This document shows, piece by piece, positions 23,201-32,032 of a stretch of 35,743 nucleotides of DNA. Numbering within the stretch: position 1 is the first letter of the stretch; each line of letters starts with the position of its first letter. The position numbers were made by a program, and so were the translations under genes. The stretch is from Pseudomonadota bacterium (GTDB taxonomy: Bacteria; Desulfobacterota; Desulfobulbia; Desulfobulbales; SURF-16). Where the stretch lies: NCBI GenBank assembly GCA_018816555.1, contig JAHIVT010000034.1, positions 1 to 35,743 on the forward strand, written 5' to 3'. Below the pieces are notes generated by a model. It had not been told where the DNA came from. It did no database searches and saw nothing but the letters and a program-made list of their open reading frames with translations.

Positions 23201-23535
23201 CAGTTGCCCATGGCCCAGGCATTCCAGCCGAGGATTTGGTTGGCGCCGAGCTGGGCATGGTAGGAATGCCGCTCGATGGCTTTGTAATCATGGCAGGCGC
23301 CGCAGCTTTTATTGGTGCTGTAGGCCGGTAATGCGCCGCTGGGCAGTTGATAGGTGTCATCAGCGTTGCCTGCGATTCCGTCGGCGCCGGCATCGACGAA
23401 CGTCGGCCTGACGAACTGGTCTGTGGCGTCCTTGATATAGACGGACGGGTGTGACAATGCCTGGCTGCTGCCCATCATCACGGCCGCTGCGGTTATGGCA
23501 CTGATCACAAATCCGCTTTTATAACTTTTTTTCAT
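20215..23535 (-). CDS. Secreted multiheme cytochrome c with PKD-like domains, candidate selenoprotein (UGA-Sec at codon 133)
   Basis: Read as one frame this is 1106 residues. The first 132 codons encode a signal peptide (about 1-28) and heme motif CGACH (78-82), up to SPGHVGKW. TGA follows at 23139-23137, and the same frame continues PPSARQLAKLFPNDM and on for 970 residues. Nine CXXCH motifs occur in all (CGACH, CGECH, CLMCH, CSSCH, CLGCH, CSGCH twice, CTDCH, CTTCH) plus one CX4CH (CSANACH), so about ten hemes. The C-terminus (about 935-1106) has two PKD-like domains. Likely an extracellular or outer-membrane electron carrier. The downstream part alone has no ATG near its beginning, no ribosome site and no signal peptide, so it is not a separate gene. 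A SECIS-like hairpin sits at the UGA. A nonsense mutation is the alternative, but there is no other decay over 3.3 kb. AAGGAG precedes the ATG. Confidence 0.82.
23108..23139 (-). other. Candidate bacterial SECIS element in the multiheme cytochrome gene
   Basis: On the minus strand, after UGA (23139-23137), TCGCC (23125-23121) and GGCGA (23116-23112) pair around loop AGTT. An outer AGC/GCT stem (23128-23126 with 23110-23108) continues after one bulged A. The loop starts 16 bases after the UGA and its second base is G, within the known bacterial SECIS limits. The stem is shorter than that of the merB-like gene. Confidence 0.65.
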
Positions 23536-24228
23536 TTTCCACTCCTTAGCTAACGATTGTTAACTTCTTCATTGTTCCTTTTTGACAGGCCATTCAACAC
23601 GGTTTGGGGGAACCGCTGATCTCAACGTGAATGGCCTGCAAAAAAATTCATGCCTGTAACACGCTTCATAAAAAGTTGGAGAACTTTGACAGGGGTGTTG
23701 AGCAAACTCTGTGCCCAATATGGAAAATAGTGGGTAATATTACCCTAAGAAAAGAGAAGGGGTGAAATATGAATTGCAGATCAACTAGTTAAAAAAGAAT
23801 ATTTTTTTGACTGATTTTTAAAGATATACAGCGTGGTACCCCTTGCGGTGCAAGGTTGGCGGGGGATATGCCCCATTTTAATAGGGCATAATACCCAATC
23901 GCTTTTTTTAGGGTGTACTGCCCAATTTTTTTTGCGTGGACAGGACGGAGGCAACTGGGGAAAAGGAGAGTGCGTGAAGGAAAAGAAATTAAAAAAAGAA
24001 TGATTGCGAGATTTTTTGAACCCTTTTCGCTGCAAAATGTCCTTACTCTCAACGTCCCGCTGTATCGGTATATTTTCTCTTCATTTATTTCAAATATTTT
24101 GAAAAAACTGGATGAAATAAAATCAGCTTGAGGATAGGTTAAATGGAAACTAACAATAAGTTGCCCGTTTTGTTTTTTTGGGGTTCGAGCCGGCAACTTT
24201 ATTATTCATTTTAAAGAGAGGACAATTC
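23536..24228. promoter_or_regulatory. Divergent control region with repeated GGG-N7/8-CCC palindromes
   Basis: A 690-base gap between the cytochrome (minus) and the isomerase (plus). Three palindromes of one type lie here: GGGTAATATTACCC (23732-23745), GGGCATAATACCC (23884-23896) and GGGTGTACTGCCC (23911-23923). A half-site TGCCCAATATG is near 23712. TATGCCC/GGGCATA (23867-23890) is a further inverted repeat overlapping the second site. AAGTTGCC (24158-24165) and GGCAACTT (24192-24199) form a leader hairpin before the isomerase gene. The region looks like a regulator-bound promoter zone. Confidence 0.5.
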
Positions 24229-25236
24229 ATGAAAATTTCTCTAAATAATGTGCGCAGATTCGCATTGGTTTTTCTTTTCCTGTTCATCGCCTCAACGGCA
24301 ATGGCGGCTGACGAGAAAAAGGAAGACGGTGTTGTGGCCCAGGTCAATGGCCAGCCTATCTCAAGCAGAGATTTCGATTCAGCCATGGAGGTGGCCAAAC
24401 AGCAGTTTGCCGGCCTTGGCTGGCAGGAGGGAGATAAGGAACAGCAGCAGAAAATCGAGAATCTCACCCTGGACCGGCTGATTGATTTCGAGCTGCTGTA
24501 TCAGGCCAGCCAGAAGGAAAAAATCAACGTTGATGAGAATGCCATAACAGAGAAAATGGCTGCTTTTAAAAAACAGTTCCCCTCTGATAAAGAATTCCAG
24601 GATTTCCTGACCACCAATCACTTGACCGAAGATATCATGCAGACTCAACTGCTTCGTAAAATGGCCATAGAGGGTCTGCAGAAGAAACTGTATGACAAGT
24701 TCAGCGCCGAGTCAAAGGTGACGGATGAAGAGCTGCAACAGTTTTATGATGCCAACAAGGATAGCATCAAACAGCCTGAAAAGGTGAGGGCAAGCCACAT
24801 CCTGGTCGCCGTTGCACCAGATGCCGATGAGGCAACAAAGAAAGCGGCCATGGAAAAAATCAAGGGCATTCAGAAGAAACTGCAGGATGGCGGCGATTTT
24901 GCCGAGCTGGCCAAGGAAAGTTCCGATTGTCCGAGCAAGGCCAATGGCGGGGACCTGGATTTCTTTGTCAGACAGCAGATGGTCAAACCCTTTGCCGATG
25001 TGGCCTTCAGCACCCCCGTGGGACAGACCAGCGATATCGTTACCACCGAGTTCGGTTATCACCTGATTAAAGTAACGGACAAACAGCCGGAAAAGCTTTT
25101 GACCTTCGATGAGGTGAAGGAGAAAATCAGCACCTATCTGAGCCAGCAGAAAATCGACAACGATTTTGAAGCATATTTGAAAGGGTTGCGTGATCAGGCA
25201 GATATTAAGAGGATGCTGCCGGTGCAGAACTCATAA
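24229..25236 (+). CDS. Periplasmic parvulin-type peptidyl-prolyl isomerase (SurA/PrsA-like)
   Basis: A 335-residue chaperone/isomerase. Signal peptide about 1-26 (ASTAMA). A SurA_N-like helical chaperone domain (about 33-165) begins VVAQVNGQPISSRDFD. A parvulin PPIase domain (about 186-290) carries VRASHILV, FAELAKESSDCPSKANGGDLDFF and FGYHLIKVTD, the standard core. A C-terminal helix completes the chaperone lobe. I start at ATG 24229, preceded by GAGAGGAC, because the signal peptide begins there. It likely helps fold secreted or outer-membrane proteins, and could assist the large cytochrome encoded divergently across the shared control region. A small terminator follows at 25385. Confidence 0.88.
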   Translation: MKISLNNVRRFALVFLFLFIASTAMAADEKKEDGVVAQVNGQPISSRDFDSAMEVAKQQFAGLGWQEGDKEQQQKIENLTLDRLIDFELLYQASQKEKINVDENAITEKMAAFKKQFPSDKEFQDFLTTNHLTEDIMQTQLLRKMAIEGLQKKLYDKFSAESKVTDEELQQFYDANKDSIKQPEKVRASHILVAVAPDADEATKKAAMEKIKGIQKKLQDGGDFAELAKESSDCPSKANGGDLDFFVRQQMVKPFADVAFSTPVGQTSDIVTTEFGYHLIKVTDKQPEKLLTFDEVKEKISTYLSQQKIDNDFEAYLKGLRDQADIKRMLPVQNS

Positions 25237-25384
25237 GTTTGTTTCTTGTTGTAAAGGAAGTTTTTCAGCCAGGGACCGGGGAGACGGGCGGCTATCGAAG
25301 CCTGACGCCTTGTTGTAACCGGTTCCTTCATTTCGTATCTGCTCCGTCCGGGCGTTCTCTTTACAGACAACTCAACTTCTCCAG

Positions 25385-25402
25385 CCCCTCGCAGGGGTTT
25401 TT
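25385..25402 (+). terminator. Short intrinsic terminator after the isomerase gene
   Basis: CCCCT (25385-25389) pairs with AGGGG (25393-25397) around CGC, then TTTTT. It lies about 150 bases after the stop and just before the next gene's ribosome site. Confidence 0.5.
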
Positions 25403-25424
25403 AAAAAACAGCAGCAGAGGAAGT

Positions 25425-26108
25425 ATGCAGATGAAAAAGATCAGAGTCATGCTGGTGGATGATCATGATGTTGTTCGCTCAGGTTTAAAATCGTTATTGG
25501 GTATGGATCCGCAGATTGAAATTGTCGGCGAGGCGGCGAACGGCGCCGAGGCCCTGGCCCGGATACCGGAATTCGGCCCTGAAGTTGTGGTGATGGATAT
25601 TTCCATGCCCACCATGGACGGGCTGGAGGCAACCAGACGGATCAGCGTCAGTTTCCCGGATTGTCTTGTCCTGGCGCTCACCGTACATGAGGACAAACAG
25701 TATTTTTTTGAGATGCTTGCCGCTGGGGCCAAGGGGTATATCACCAAGCAGGCGGCCGCGGAAGAGCTGGTTTCCGCCATCAAGGCGGTGGCGTCGGGCA
25801 ATGTCTATCTGCAGCCTGCCCTGGCCAGATGGCTGCTGGAGGATTACCAGCGGATCAATAAGAGCGGCATGGGCAGCGGAGAACAAAGCTTGACGTCCGC
25901 CGACCTCGCCACGCTGAGCAAAAGGGAGCTGGAGATTCTGGAGCTGGTGGCGGAAGGGCTCACCACCCCGGAAATCGGCCGGAAACTTGATCTCAGTCCG
26001 AAAACGGTTTCCCGGCATCGGGAACGTATCATGAATAAACTGAACATGCACTCGGCCACAGAGCTGGTCAAGTTTGCCATACGCACCGGACTGATCGATG
26101 TCCGCTGA
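25425..26108 (+). CDS. NarL/FixJ-family response regulator
   Basis: A 227-residue regulator. The receiver (about 4-122) has VDDHD, phospho-acceptor Asp58 in VVVMDISMPTMDG and the conserved Lys in GYITKQAA. The LuxR-type helix-turn-helix (about 157-220) has LSKRELEILELVAEGLTTPE and SPKTVSRHRERIMNKL. AGAGG lies four bases before ATG 25425; ATG 25431 two codons later is also possible. A longer frame upstream carries no domain. The gene lies 73 bases before a HisKA_3 kinase on the same strand, the standard partner for this class. Targets are unknown. Confidence 0.87.
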   Translation: MQMKKIRVMLVDDHDVVRSGLKSLLGMDPQIEIVGEAANGAEALARIPEFGPEVVVMDISMPTMDGLEATRRISVSFPDCLVLALTVHEDKQYFFEMLAAGAKGYITKQAAAEELVSAIKAVASGNVYLQPALARWLLEDYQRINKSGMGSGEQSLTSADLATLSKRELEILELVAEGLTTPEIGRKLDLSPKTVSRHRERIMNKLNMHSATELVKFAIRTGLIDVR

Positions 26109-26181
26109 TCGGCAAAATAACCGGCGGCAATGTCCCGGCCATGGACAGCCGACGTATCCCGAGTAGAGGCAGGAGGGGGGT

Positions 26182-27720
26182 ATGCAGAGTAAGGAAACAG
26201 CAGCGCAGTGCGGTCTCTTCCCGTCAACGTTTTTTCGCGGGCTGGTTTTTATCTCCCTTGTTGCCGTCCTGATCCTGCCTCTCTATACGATTTTCATCCT
26301 TTCCCCTTCTTTTGTCGATTTTGTTATTAAATCCCAGGAAGAACTGGCTGCGGACGTGGCCGTGCACATGGAATCAAAGCTCATCCCGGACAAGAGCCAG
26401 CGTCTGACCAGGGATATTCTTACCGCCGATGTCCTGAAACGAATCGCCGGCACTGCCACTGATTTCAATCTCATGAAGGTGCGCATCATGTTCCCGGATG
26501 GCGAGATTTTTTATTCAACCGATGCCCGGGAGCTTGGTCGGATCATCTCATTCGATGAATTCAAGCGCACGGTGACGTCCGGCGAGCCTTATGCCGAGTT
26601 GCGCAAAAAAGGGGAGAAATCCCTGGAAGGCGTGGTGATGCCGGGCGATATTGTGGAAACCTACGTGCCCATTCTGCGGGATGGCAAGACCATCGGCGTC
26701 TTTGAAATCTATTATGACATTACCGCCAAGAAAGAGGCCTTGAACCGGCTTTTGCGCATTCTCTACTTCACCCTGTTTCCCATAGCCTTTATCCTGTTTG
26801 CCGCGGTTATTTTCAGCTGTCGCCGGGCAAACAACAATATTGCCCGTCGGATTGAGGCTGAAGAAAAATTGCTGCAGCAGCGGGAAGAACTTAAGGAGAA
26901 AAATGAGGAGTTGACGGAACTCATTATCATCTGCCGTGAACGCCAGCGCAGACTGGAAGAGGAGCAGCAGGCCCGCCAGAAGGCCCAGGAGCAGGTGCAG
27001 CAGGAGATGTTGAAGCGGGAAAAAATGCGGATTGATCTTCTGCGCCACATGGTAAAGGCCCAGGAGGATGAGCGGGCGCGTATTGCCCGGGAACTCCATG
27101 ATGAAACGGCCCAGACCCTGACCGCCGCCTCGCTGAATTTCGCCACCCTGCAGAATCTGCTGGTGGCCAATCCTGAGATGTCCGGGGTGGTGGGGCGCCT
27201 GCAGGGGCTCTGCAAGCAGATGCATCAGGATCTCTATCGACTGGTTCATGACCTGCGGCCGGCCCAGCTTGATGATCTGGGACTGGTGCCCGCCCTACGC
27301 TACCTTGTCGACGACGGGCAGCGGAACAGCGGGCTCAAGGTCGGTCTGACCATCAGCGGCACCCAACTGAAACTTGAACCGTTTGTGGAAACCATTATTT
27401 ACCGCTTCGTGCAGGAGGGTCTTACCAACGTGACCCGCCATGCCGAGACTTCCCAGGCCTCTGTTTCTCTCATTTATGAGGAGCAGCAGGTTATCGCCAG
27501 GGTCACCGACAAGGGTAAAGGATTTGATGTCAAGCAGCCCCGGCAGTCCGGATCCGGCTGGGGCCTGGTCGGCATTGCCGAAAGAGCCGAATCACTGAAA
27601 GGAACTTTCCGCATCGAATCAGCTCCGGGCAAAGGGACGCTGCTGGAGATTGCCGTTCCCCTGACCCTCGGCGCATGCCCTTTTGATGCCTTGATCGGGG
27701 AACAGGCTGAGAAAGCGTAA
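26182..27720 (+). CDS. NarQ/DegS-type (HisKA_3) sensor histidine kinase
   Basis: A 512-residue membrane kinase. Helices at about 20-40 and 193-214 bracket an extracytoplasmic sensor (about 41-192) that contains MFPDGEIFYSTDARELG and IGVFEIYYD, a Cache/DUF3365-like fold. A Gln/Glu-rich coiled coil (about 222-290) leads to the HisKA_3 box ERARIARELHDETAQTL, with phospho-acceptor His306. HATPase_c follows with RFVQEGLTNVTRHA, DKGKGFD and GWGLVGIAERA. ATG 26182 has AGGAGGGGGG just upstream. The regulator is encoded upstream, so the pair should work together. Confidence 0.88.
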   Translation: MQSKETAAQCGLFPSTFFRGLVFISLVAVLILPLYTIFILSPSFVDFVIKSQEELAADVAVHMESKLIPDKSQRLTRDILTADVLKRIAGTATDFNLMKVRIMFPDGEIFYSTDARELGRIISFDEFKRTVTSGEPYAELRKKGEKSLEGVVMPGDIVETYVPILRDGKTIGVFEIYYDITAKKEALNRLLRILYFTLFPIAFILFAAVIFSCRRANNNIARRIEAEEKLLQQREELKEKNEELTELIIICRERQRRLEEEQQARQKAQEQVQQEMLKREKMRIDLLRHMVKAQEDERARIARELHDETAQTLTAASLNFATLQNLLVANPEMSGVVGRLQGLCKQMHQDLYRLVHDLRPAQLDDLGLVPALRYLVDDGQRNSGLKVGLTISGTQLKLEPFVETIIYRFVQEGLTNVTRHAETSQASVSLIYEEQQVIARVTDKGKGFDVKQPRQSGSGWGLVGIAERAESLKGTFRIESAPGKGTLLEIAVPLTLGACPFDALIGEQAEKA

Positions 27721-27944
27721 AAGCGTCTATCTCTGCAGGGAAGACCAATCCATTTTTTTTGCTGTACGTCCACAGGCTCTCTCACCTGCGAAAAAAAACC
27801 TCTTCCCTTGTCTGATAAATATCTCTGTTGTCTCCCGGAATCTGCCCGGATATACTGTGGCAACAAATTCTAAGCCATTTTCGATTGTCGGAAGTATACT
27901 GATTAAACGTCCATGTTAATTTTTCCCCTTTCCCCAGGCGGTAC

Positions 27945-30900
27945 ATGAAACCTCTTTTCACCAGAAAACGCCTTATATCACTGCTGAGCGTGCTGCTGGT
28001 AATGGTCCTGTTGGGCGGCACACTTCCCATGACAGGGAAGGTGGTGTTGACCAGGATAAGCGCGCTACTCGGCCTGGAGCTGCAGATTGAGCAGATGGGC
28101 GGCAACATTTTCAACCATCTCACCATTGGCCGCATCAGAGGGATGCGCAGCGATAAGTCTCAGTCGGTGGCCGAGTTTGCGGCGGTTGATGTGCGCATAG
28201 ATTATTCCCTGGCAAGCCTCCTGGGTGGAGTTGATACCTTTCTGGCCCGGCTGCAGGTTGCCGCCGGCCAGGCCCATCTTGTCCTTGACCTGACGGATGA
28301 GCAAAATTCCCAAGCTGAGGCGACAAGCGGCGGGGAAGTTCTGCTGCCTGCAGTTTTGCCGGCGGTGGCTGTGGCCAATATTGATCTGGCCATCCGCGCA
28401 TCCGGTTATGAGGTCACCATGGCTGGTACCTCGCTGCAGATTGATTCGGCAATCGGTCCGTCCGGGCAGTCTGTGCGGTTGGACCTGCCTGAACTGCAGC
28501 TCAATATCGACGGCCGAAAAAAACTGGCAACCTCCTGTAAGGCCAGCCTGCTGTATGCTGCCGATCAGATCCGCATCGAAGAGTTGACCCTGCCGGACAA
28601 GCTCGCCGCACTGAAAGGATCGCTGGTCTGGGGCACTGCCGGCCAGCCGCTGCGCTTTGAGCTGCAGGCCGCGATCAGCGGCGGCCAACTGCAGGGCGCC
28701 GGAACCCTGGCCGCCGACCGGACGGACTTGGCCATGCAGCTGGAAAACATCGATATCGCCGAGCTGGCCCGTCTGCTGCAGTTCGAGGATTTTGCCGTGG
28801 GGGGCAGACTTTCCGGCAGCATTTCCTCACGGTTTGATTCCAGCGATATCGCTACCCTGGCGGCTGATATGAAGCTTGAGCTGATGCAGGGAAATCTGTT
28901 TGGTAAAAAGACCCAGGCCCGGCTGCAGGCGACCATTGCCGGCGGCATGGTCAAGGTGGACGAATTCGCCGCAGACCATGGGGAAAATCGGGCGGAATTA
29001 ACCGGCGGTGCGGCGCCGCTGGCACTCTTCACCGACTGGGCCGTGGCTCGTCTGGCCAGTATAGAGGCCAACTCCATCACCCTTCATCTGCAGGACATCC
29101 CTGGTTTTCTGGCTCTTTTTGGCGTGGCGATGCCCATCCGGGAGGTCCCTGGCCATGTGCTCGATGCCCGGGGCAGCATGGCGGACAGTGTGCTCAGCAT
29201 CGAGCGGGCGGATTTCACCATGGAGCAAAACTCCGCCATCTTGCGAACGGCGCGGCTGCAGTTCCCGTCTGCCGGACAATCCTTTCTTGACTCGGCGGCC
29301 AACGGCGCCCTGCATCTGGACATCAGCGACCTGCAGGAAATCGCGTCACTCTTCGCCCTGCCACAGTTGGCGGGGAAGGTGCGGGGGGACGCGGACATCA
29401 CCGGCACCTTAGGTCATCCTGCCGGCACCATCAATCTGGAAGGGGAAAAGCTTGTCTACGAAGGCTGCAGTCTGGGAGATGGCAAAGTCGAGGGCCGGGC
29501 GGACAGCAAACAGCTGCACATCGCCTCTCTCAAGCTGAGCAATGATGACGACCATCTGCAGGCCGCCGGCACGTATCTCTACGAGACCGGCCGTTTTAGG
29601 GATATCAGCGGTAAGGTGCTGATCGAGGATGTGGGCAGTTACGCCGGGTCTTGTCTTGCTCTGGAGGAAAAACCGGCCGGCCGCCTGCAGGCCGAAGTGT
29701 CAACCACGGAGGACGGCAGGCAGCGGCTGGAACTGACCATGAGCCAGGCAGCCTATGCCGGTGTGCATGATGCGGCACTGAAGGGCGTGGTGACAACCGA
29801 CTGGCAGAGCTACGACATCACGGAGGCGGAACTTGCCACCGACCAGGGAAGCCTTCGATTTGCCGCGCAGATCACGCCCCAGCCCAAGGATGAGCTGGTG
29901 CGGGCCGAGCTTAACCGGCTGACCGTAAATCAGGGCGGTACCGAATTTGTTTTGGAGAGTCCCGCCTTGCTTGCGCTGACCTATGGCGCAAAAGGGATCA
30001 GTCTTGAGGTGGACGAGACGCTGCTGAAGAGTGCAGTGGGCGATATCACCCTGCAGGGTTTTTTGTCCTGGCAGGAGGAGAGTTCCTTTCAGGTGCAGGT
30101 CAAGGGGCTGAGCAGCAGGGGGTGGCTCGACAACCTGACCGGAGAAGGGTACCGGTTCAGCGGCGGGGATCTGCAATTGGCCCTGCATGGTCCACTTGCC
30201 GCGCCTCGGGCTGCGCTTTCCGCCCACCTTGCCGAAATCGGCTGTCCGCAGCTGTCCGTGCCCCTGGCAGGCGACATTGCCGTAGATTATGACCAAGGTT
30301 CAGGGCTCAGCATTCGCAAGTTTCTACTGGTGACTCCCCATGGGCAGCAGATTACCATGGCCGGTCTGCTTCCCTACGACCCGCTGGCTGATAGTCCCTT
30401 TCTGGCAGCCGCCCTGGACCTTAAGGGGAAAATAGTGCTGCCCGACTTGCAGGGCATAGCGGCGAACCAGACGATCAACGCCGTGCAGGAAGGCGAGTTT
30501 TTTGGCGATTTTCAACTTGCGGGTTCCTGGGAGCAGACCACAGGCGAGATCAATTTCAAGGGCAGCAATCTTTACCTGCACCGTTTTGTCAAGCATGCCC
30601 CCATGGATCCTTTGACGGTTGACGGCCATATCAATTTTCTGCCGGGCATGCTCCGTCTGCAGCATCTGACCGTGCAGGGAGCACCCTTATCTTTTAATAT
30701 GACCGGTGCCTGGTCTGATATTCCGTCCCTTGCCGGACTCATCCGCCAGCCCCCGGAAGGACTGCCCGGCACTCTGGACTTTGACGGCAAACTGGAGATG
30801 AAGGAGGTCGGCTGGCTGGCTGCCTATGCCGAAGGCCTGCGCAGGATTTCCGGTCATGTGGCTGCGACCGTGAGTGCCCGCGGTCCTGCCGCCCGGCCGC

Positions 30901-32021
30901 ATTTTTCCGGCTCCGCCACCCTTACCAACGGCATCGTCCGGGTAGAGAACGCCACCCTGCCGGCCATTGAGCAACTGGAGCTTACGGCAGGCTTTGACCA
31001 TGATGTGGTGACGTTGCAGAAGTTCACCGGGATTTTCGGCGGCGCCCCTTTTCAGGCAAGCGGCAGCGTATCGACAACCGGAGCGGATGCCCCGGTTGTT
31101 GACTGTCAGCTGCAGGGGAAAAGCCTGCTCTTCTATCGTGACGAGTCGATGAAGATCCGCGCCGATGCGGATTTGACCGTCAAAGGCCCCTGGCACAGGC
31201 TGAAACTGGCAGGCAAGATTATTATTGTCGACGGTCGCTATACGAAAAACATCGATTTCCTGACCATGTTCCGCGGTTCGGGCAGACCGAAAAGCGATCT
31301 CGGCATGCAGCTTTTCTCCCTTACCGAACCTCCCTGGCGTGACATGGTATTTGATGTGCAGATCTCCTCAAATACGCCATTTGCCTTGTCCAACAACTTT
31401 GCCAGAGGGGCGATGCGGCCGAACCTCCACTTGTCCGGCACCGGCGAAATCCCCGTGCTGACCGGGCGGATTTTTGTCGACCCGACCAGAATCAGTGTGC
31501 CGGCCGGCAAGATTGTCATCGAATCCGGGGTGATCACCTTCCCGGAAAATGATCCGGACCGGCCCACCTTTGACCTCAGTGCCAATTCCAGACTGGCCGG
31601 TTATGATATCACCTTGATTTTTCAGGGAACTTCCGAGGAACCGGTGATCACCATCTCCTCCGATCCGCCCCTGGCCGAGGAGGAACTGGTGCTGCTCGTC
31701 CTCACCGGCAAGCCGCCGCAGTCGGCACAGGACAAGACACAGCGGGCCATGGCCAACATGAATATGGCGGTTTATCTTGGTAAAGGATTACTGAGCAAAT
31801 GGTTTGTCGGTGAATCCGCTGAAAGCGAGGAATCGGTGCTGGACAGGTTTGAGCTTGACCTTGGCCGGCAGCTCAGCAAGACCGGTGAGGAGACGGTTGA
31901 AGCGCAGTTTCGCCTGATGGAAGGGGTATTTCTGCCGGGGGATCGGCTTTTTCTTACCAGTGAAAAAGATATTTATGATAACTTCAATGCTGGAGTAAAA
32001 GTTGTCTTCCGTTTCAAATAA
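27945..32021 (+). CDS. tamB: TamB-like inner-membrane translocation/assembly protein (DUF490)
   Basis: A 1358-residue protein. An N-terminal signal-anchor helix (about 11-30) is followed by a very long repetitive beta-rich periplasmic region (AsmA/TamB-like). A C-terminal TamB domain (DUF490, about 1000-1358) ends in the typical ETVEAQFRLMEG and NAGVKVVFRFK strands. TamB spans the periplasm as a hydrophobic groove and works with TamA in outer-membrane protein insertion and phospholipid transport. The length is close to E. coli TamB (about 1260). It starts at ATG 27945 with a modest AGGCGG site. The tamA-like gene follows 11 bases after the stop, the reverse of the E. coli order. Confidence 0.9.
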   Translation: MKPLFTRKRLISLLSVLLVMVLLGGTLPMTGKVVLTRISALLGLELQIEQMGGNIFNHLTIGRIRGMRSDKSQSVAEFAAVDVRIDYSLASLLGGVDTFLARLQVAAGQAHLVLDLTDEQNSQAEATSGGEVLLPAVLPAVAVANIDLAIRASGYEVTMAGTSLQIDSAIGPSGQSVRLDLPELQLNIDGRKKLATSCKASLLYAADQIRIEELTLPDKLAALKGSLVWGTAGQPLRFELQAAISGGQLQGAGTLAADRTDLAMQLENIDIAELARLLQFEDFAVGGRLSGSISSRFDSSDIATLAADMKLELMQGNLFGKKTQARLQATIAGGMVKVDEFAADHGENRAELTGGAAPLALFTDWAVARLASIEANSITLHLQDIPGFLALFGVAMPIREVPGHVLDARGSMADSVLSIERADFTMEQNSAILRTARLQFPSAGQSFLDSAANGALHLDISDLQEIASLFALPQLAGKVRGDADITGTLGHPAGTINLEGEKLVYEGCSLGDGKVEGRADSKQLHIASLKLSNDDDHLQAAGTYLYETGRFRDISGKVLIEDVGSYAGSCLALEEKPAGRLQAEVSTTEDGRQRLELTMSQAAYAGVHDAALKGVVTTDWQSYDITEAELATDQGSLRFAAQITPQPKDELVRAELNRLTVNQGGTEFVLESPALLALTYGAKGISLEVDETLLKSAVGDITLQGFLSWQEESSFQVQVKGLSSRGWLDNLTGEGYRFSGGDLQLALHGPLAAPRAALSAHLAEIGCPQLSVPLAGDIAVDYDQGSGLSIRKFLLVTPHGQQITMAGLLPYDPLADSPFLAAALDLKGKIVLPDLQGIAANQTINAVQEGEFFGDFQLAGSWEQTTGEINFKGSNLYLHRFVKHAPMDPLTVDGHINFLPGMLRLQHLTVQGAPLSFNMTGAWSDIPSLAGLIRQPPEGLPGTLDFDGKLEMKEVGWLAAYAEGLRRISGHVAATVSARGPAARPHFSGSATLTNGIVRVENATLPAIEQLELTAGFDHDVVTLQKFTGIFGGAPFQASGSVSTTGADAPVVDCQLQGKSLLFYRDESMKIRADADLTVKGPWHRLKLAGKIIIVDGRYTKNIDFLTMFRGSGRPKSDLGMQLFSLTEPPWRDMVFDVQISSNTPFALSNNFARGAMRPNLHLSGTGEIPVLTGRIFVDPTRISVPAGKIVIESGVITFPENDPDRPTFDLSANSRLAGYDITLIFQGTSEEPVITISSDPPLAEEELVLLVLTGKPPQSAQDKTQRAMANMNMAVYLGKGLLSKWFVGESAESEESVLDRFELDLGRQLSKTGEETVEAQFRLMEGVFLPGDRLFLTSEKDIYDNFNAGVKVVFRFK

Positions 32022-32032
32022 GGCATGATTCC

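Noticed and set aside
23781-24196. Two overlapping minus-strand frames in the cytochrome/isomerase intergenic region
   Set aside because: They cover palindromic regulatory sequence, low-complexity Phe/Ser/Lys translation, no ribosome site.
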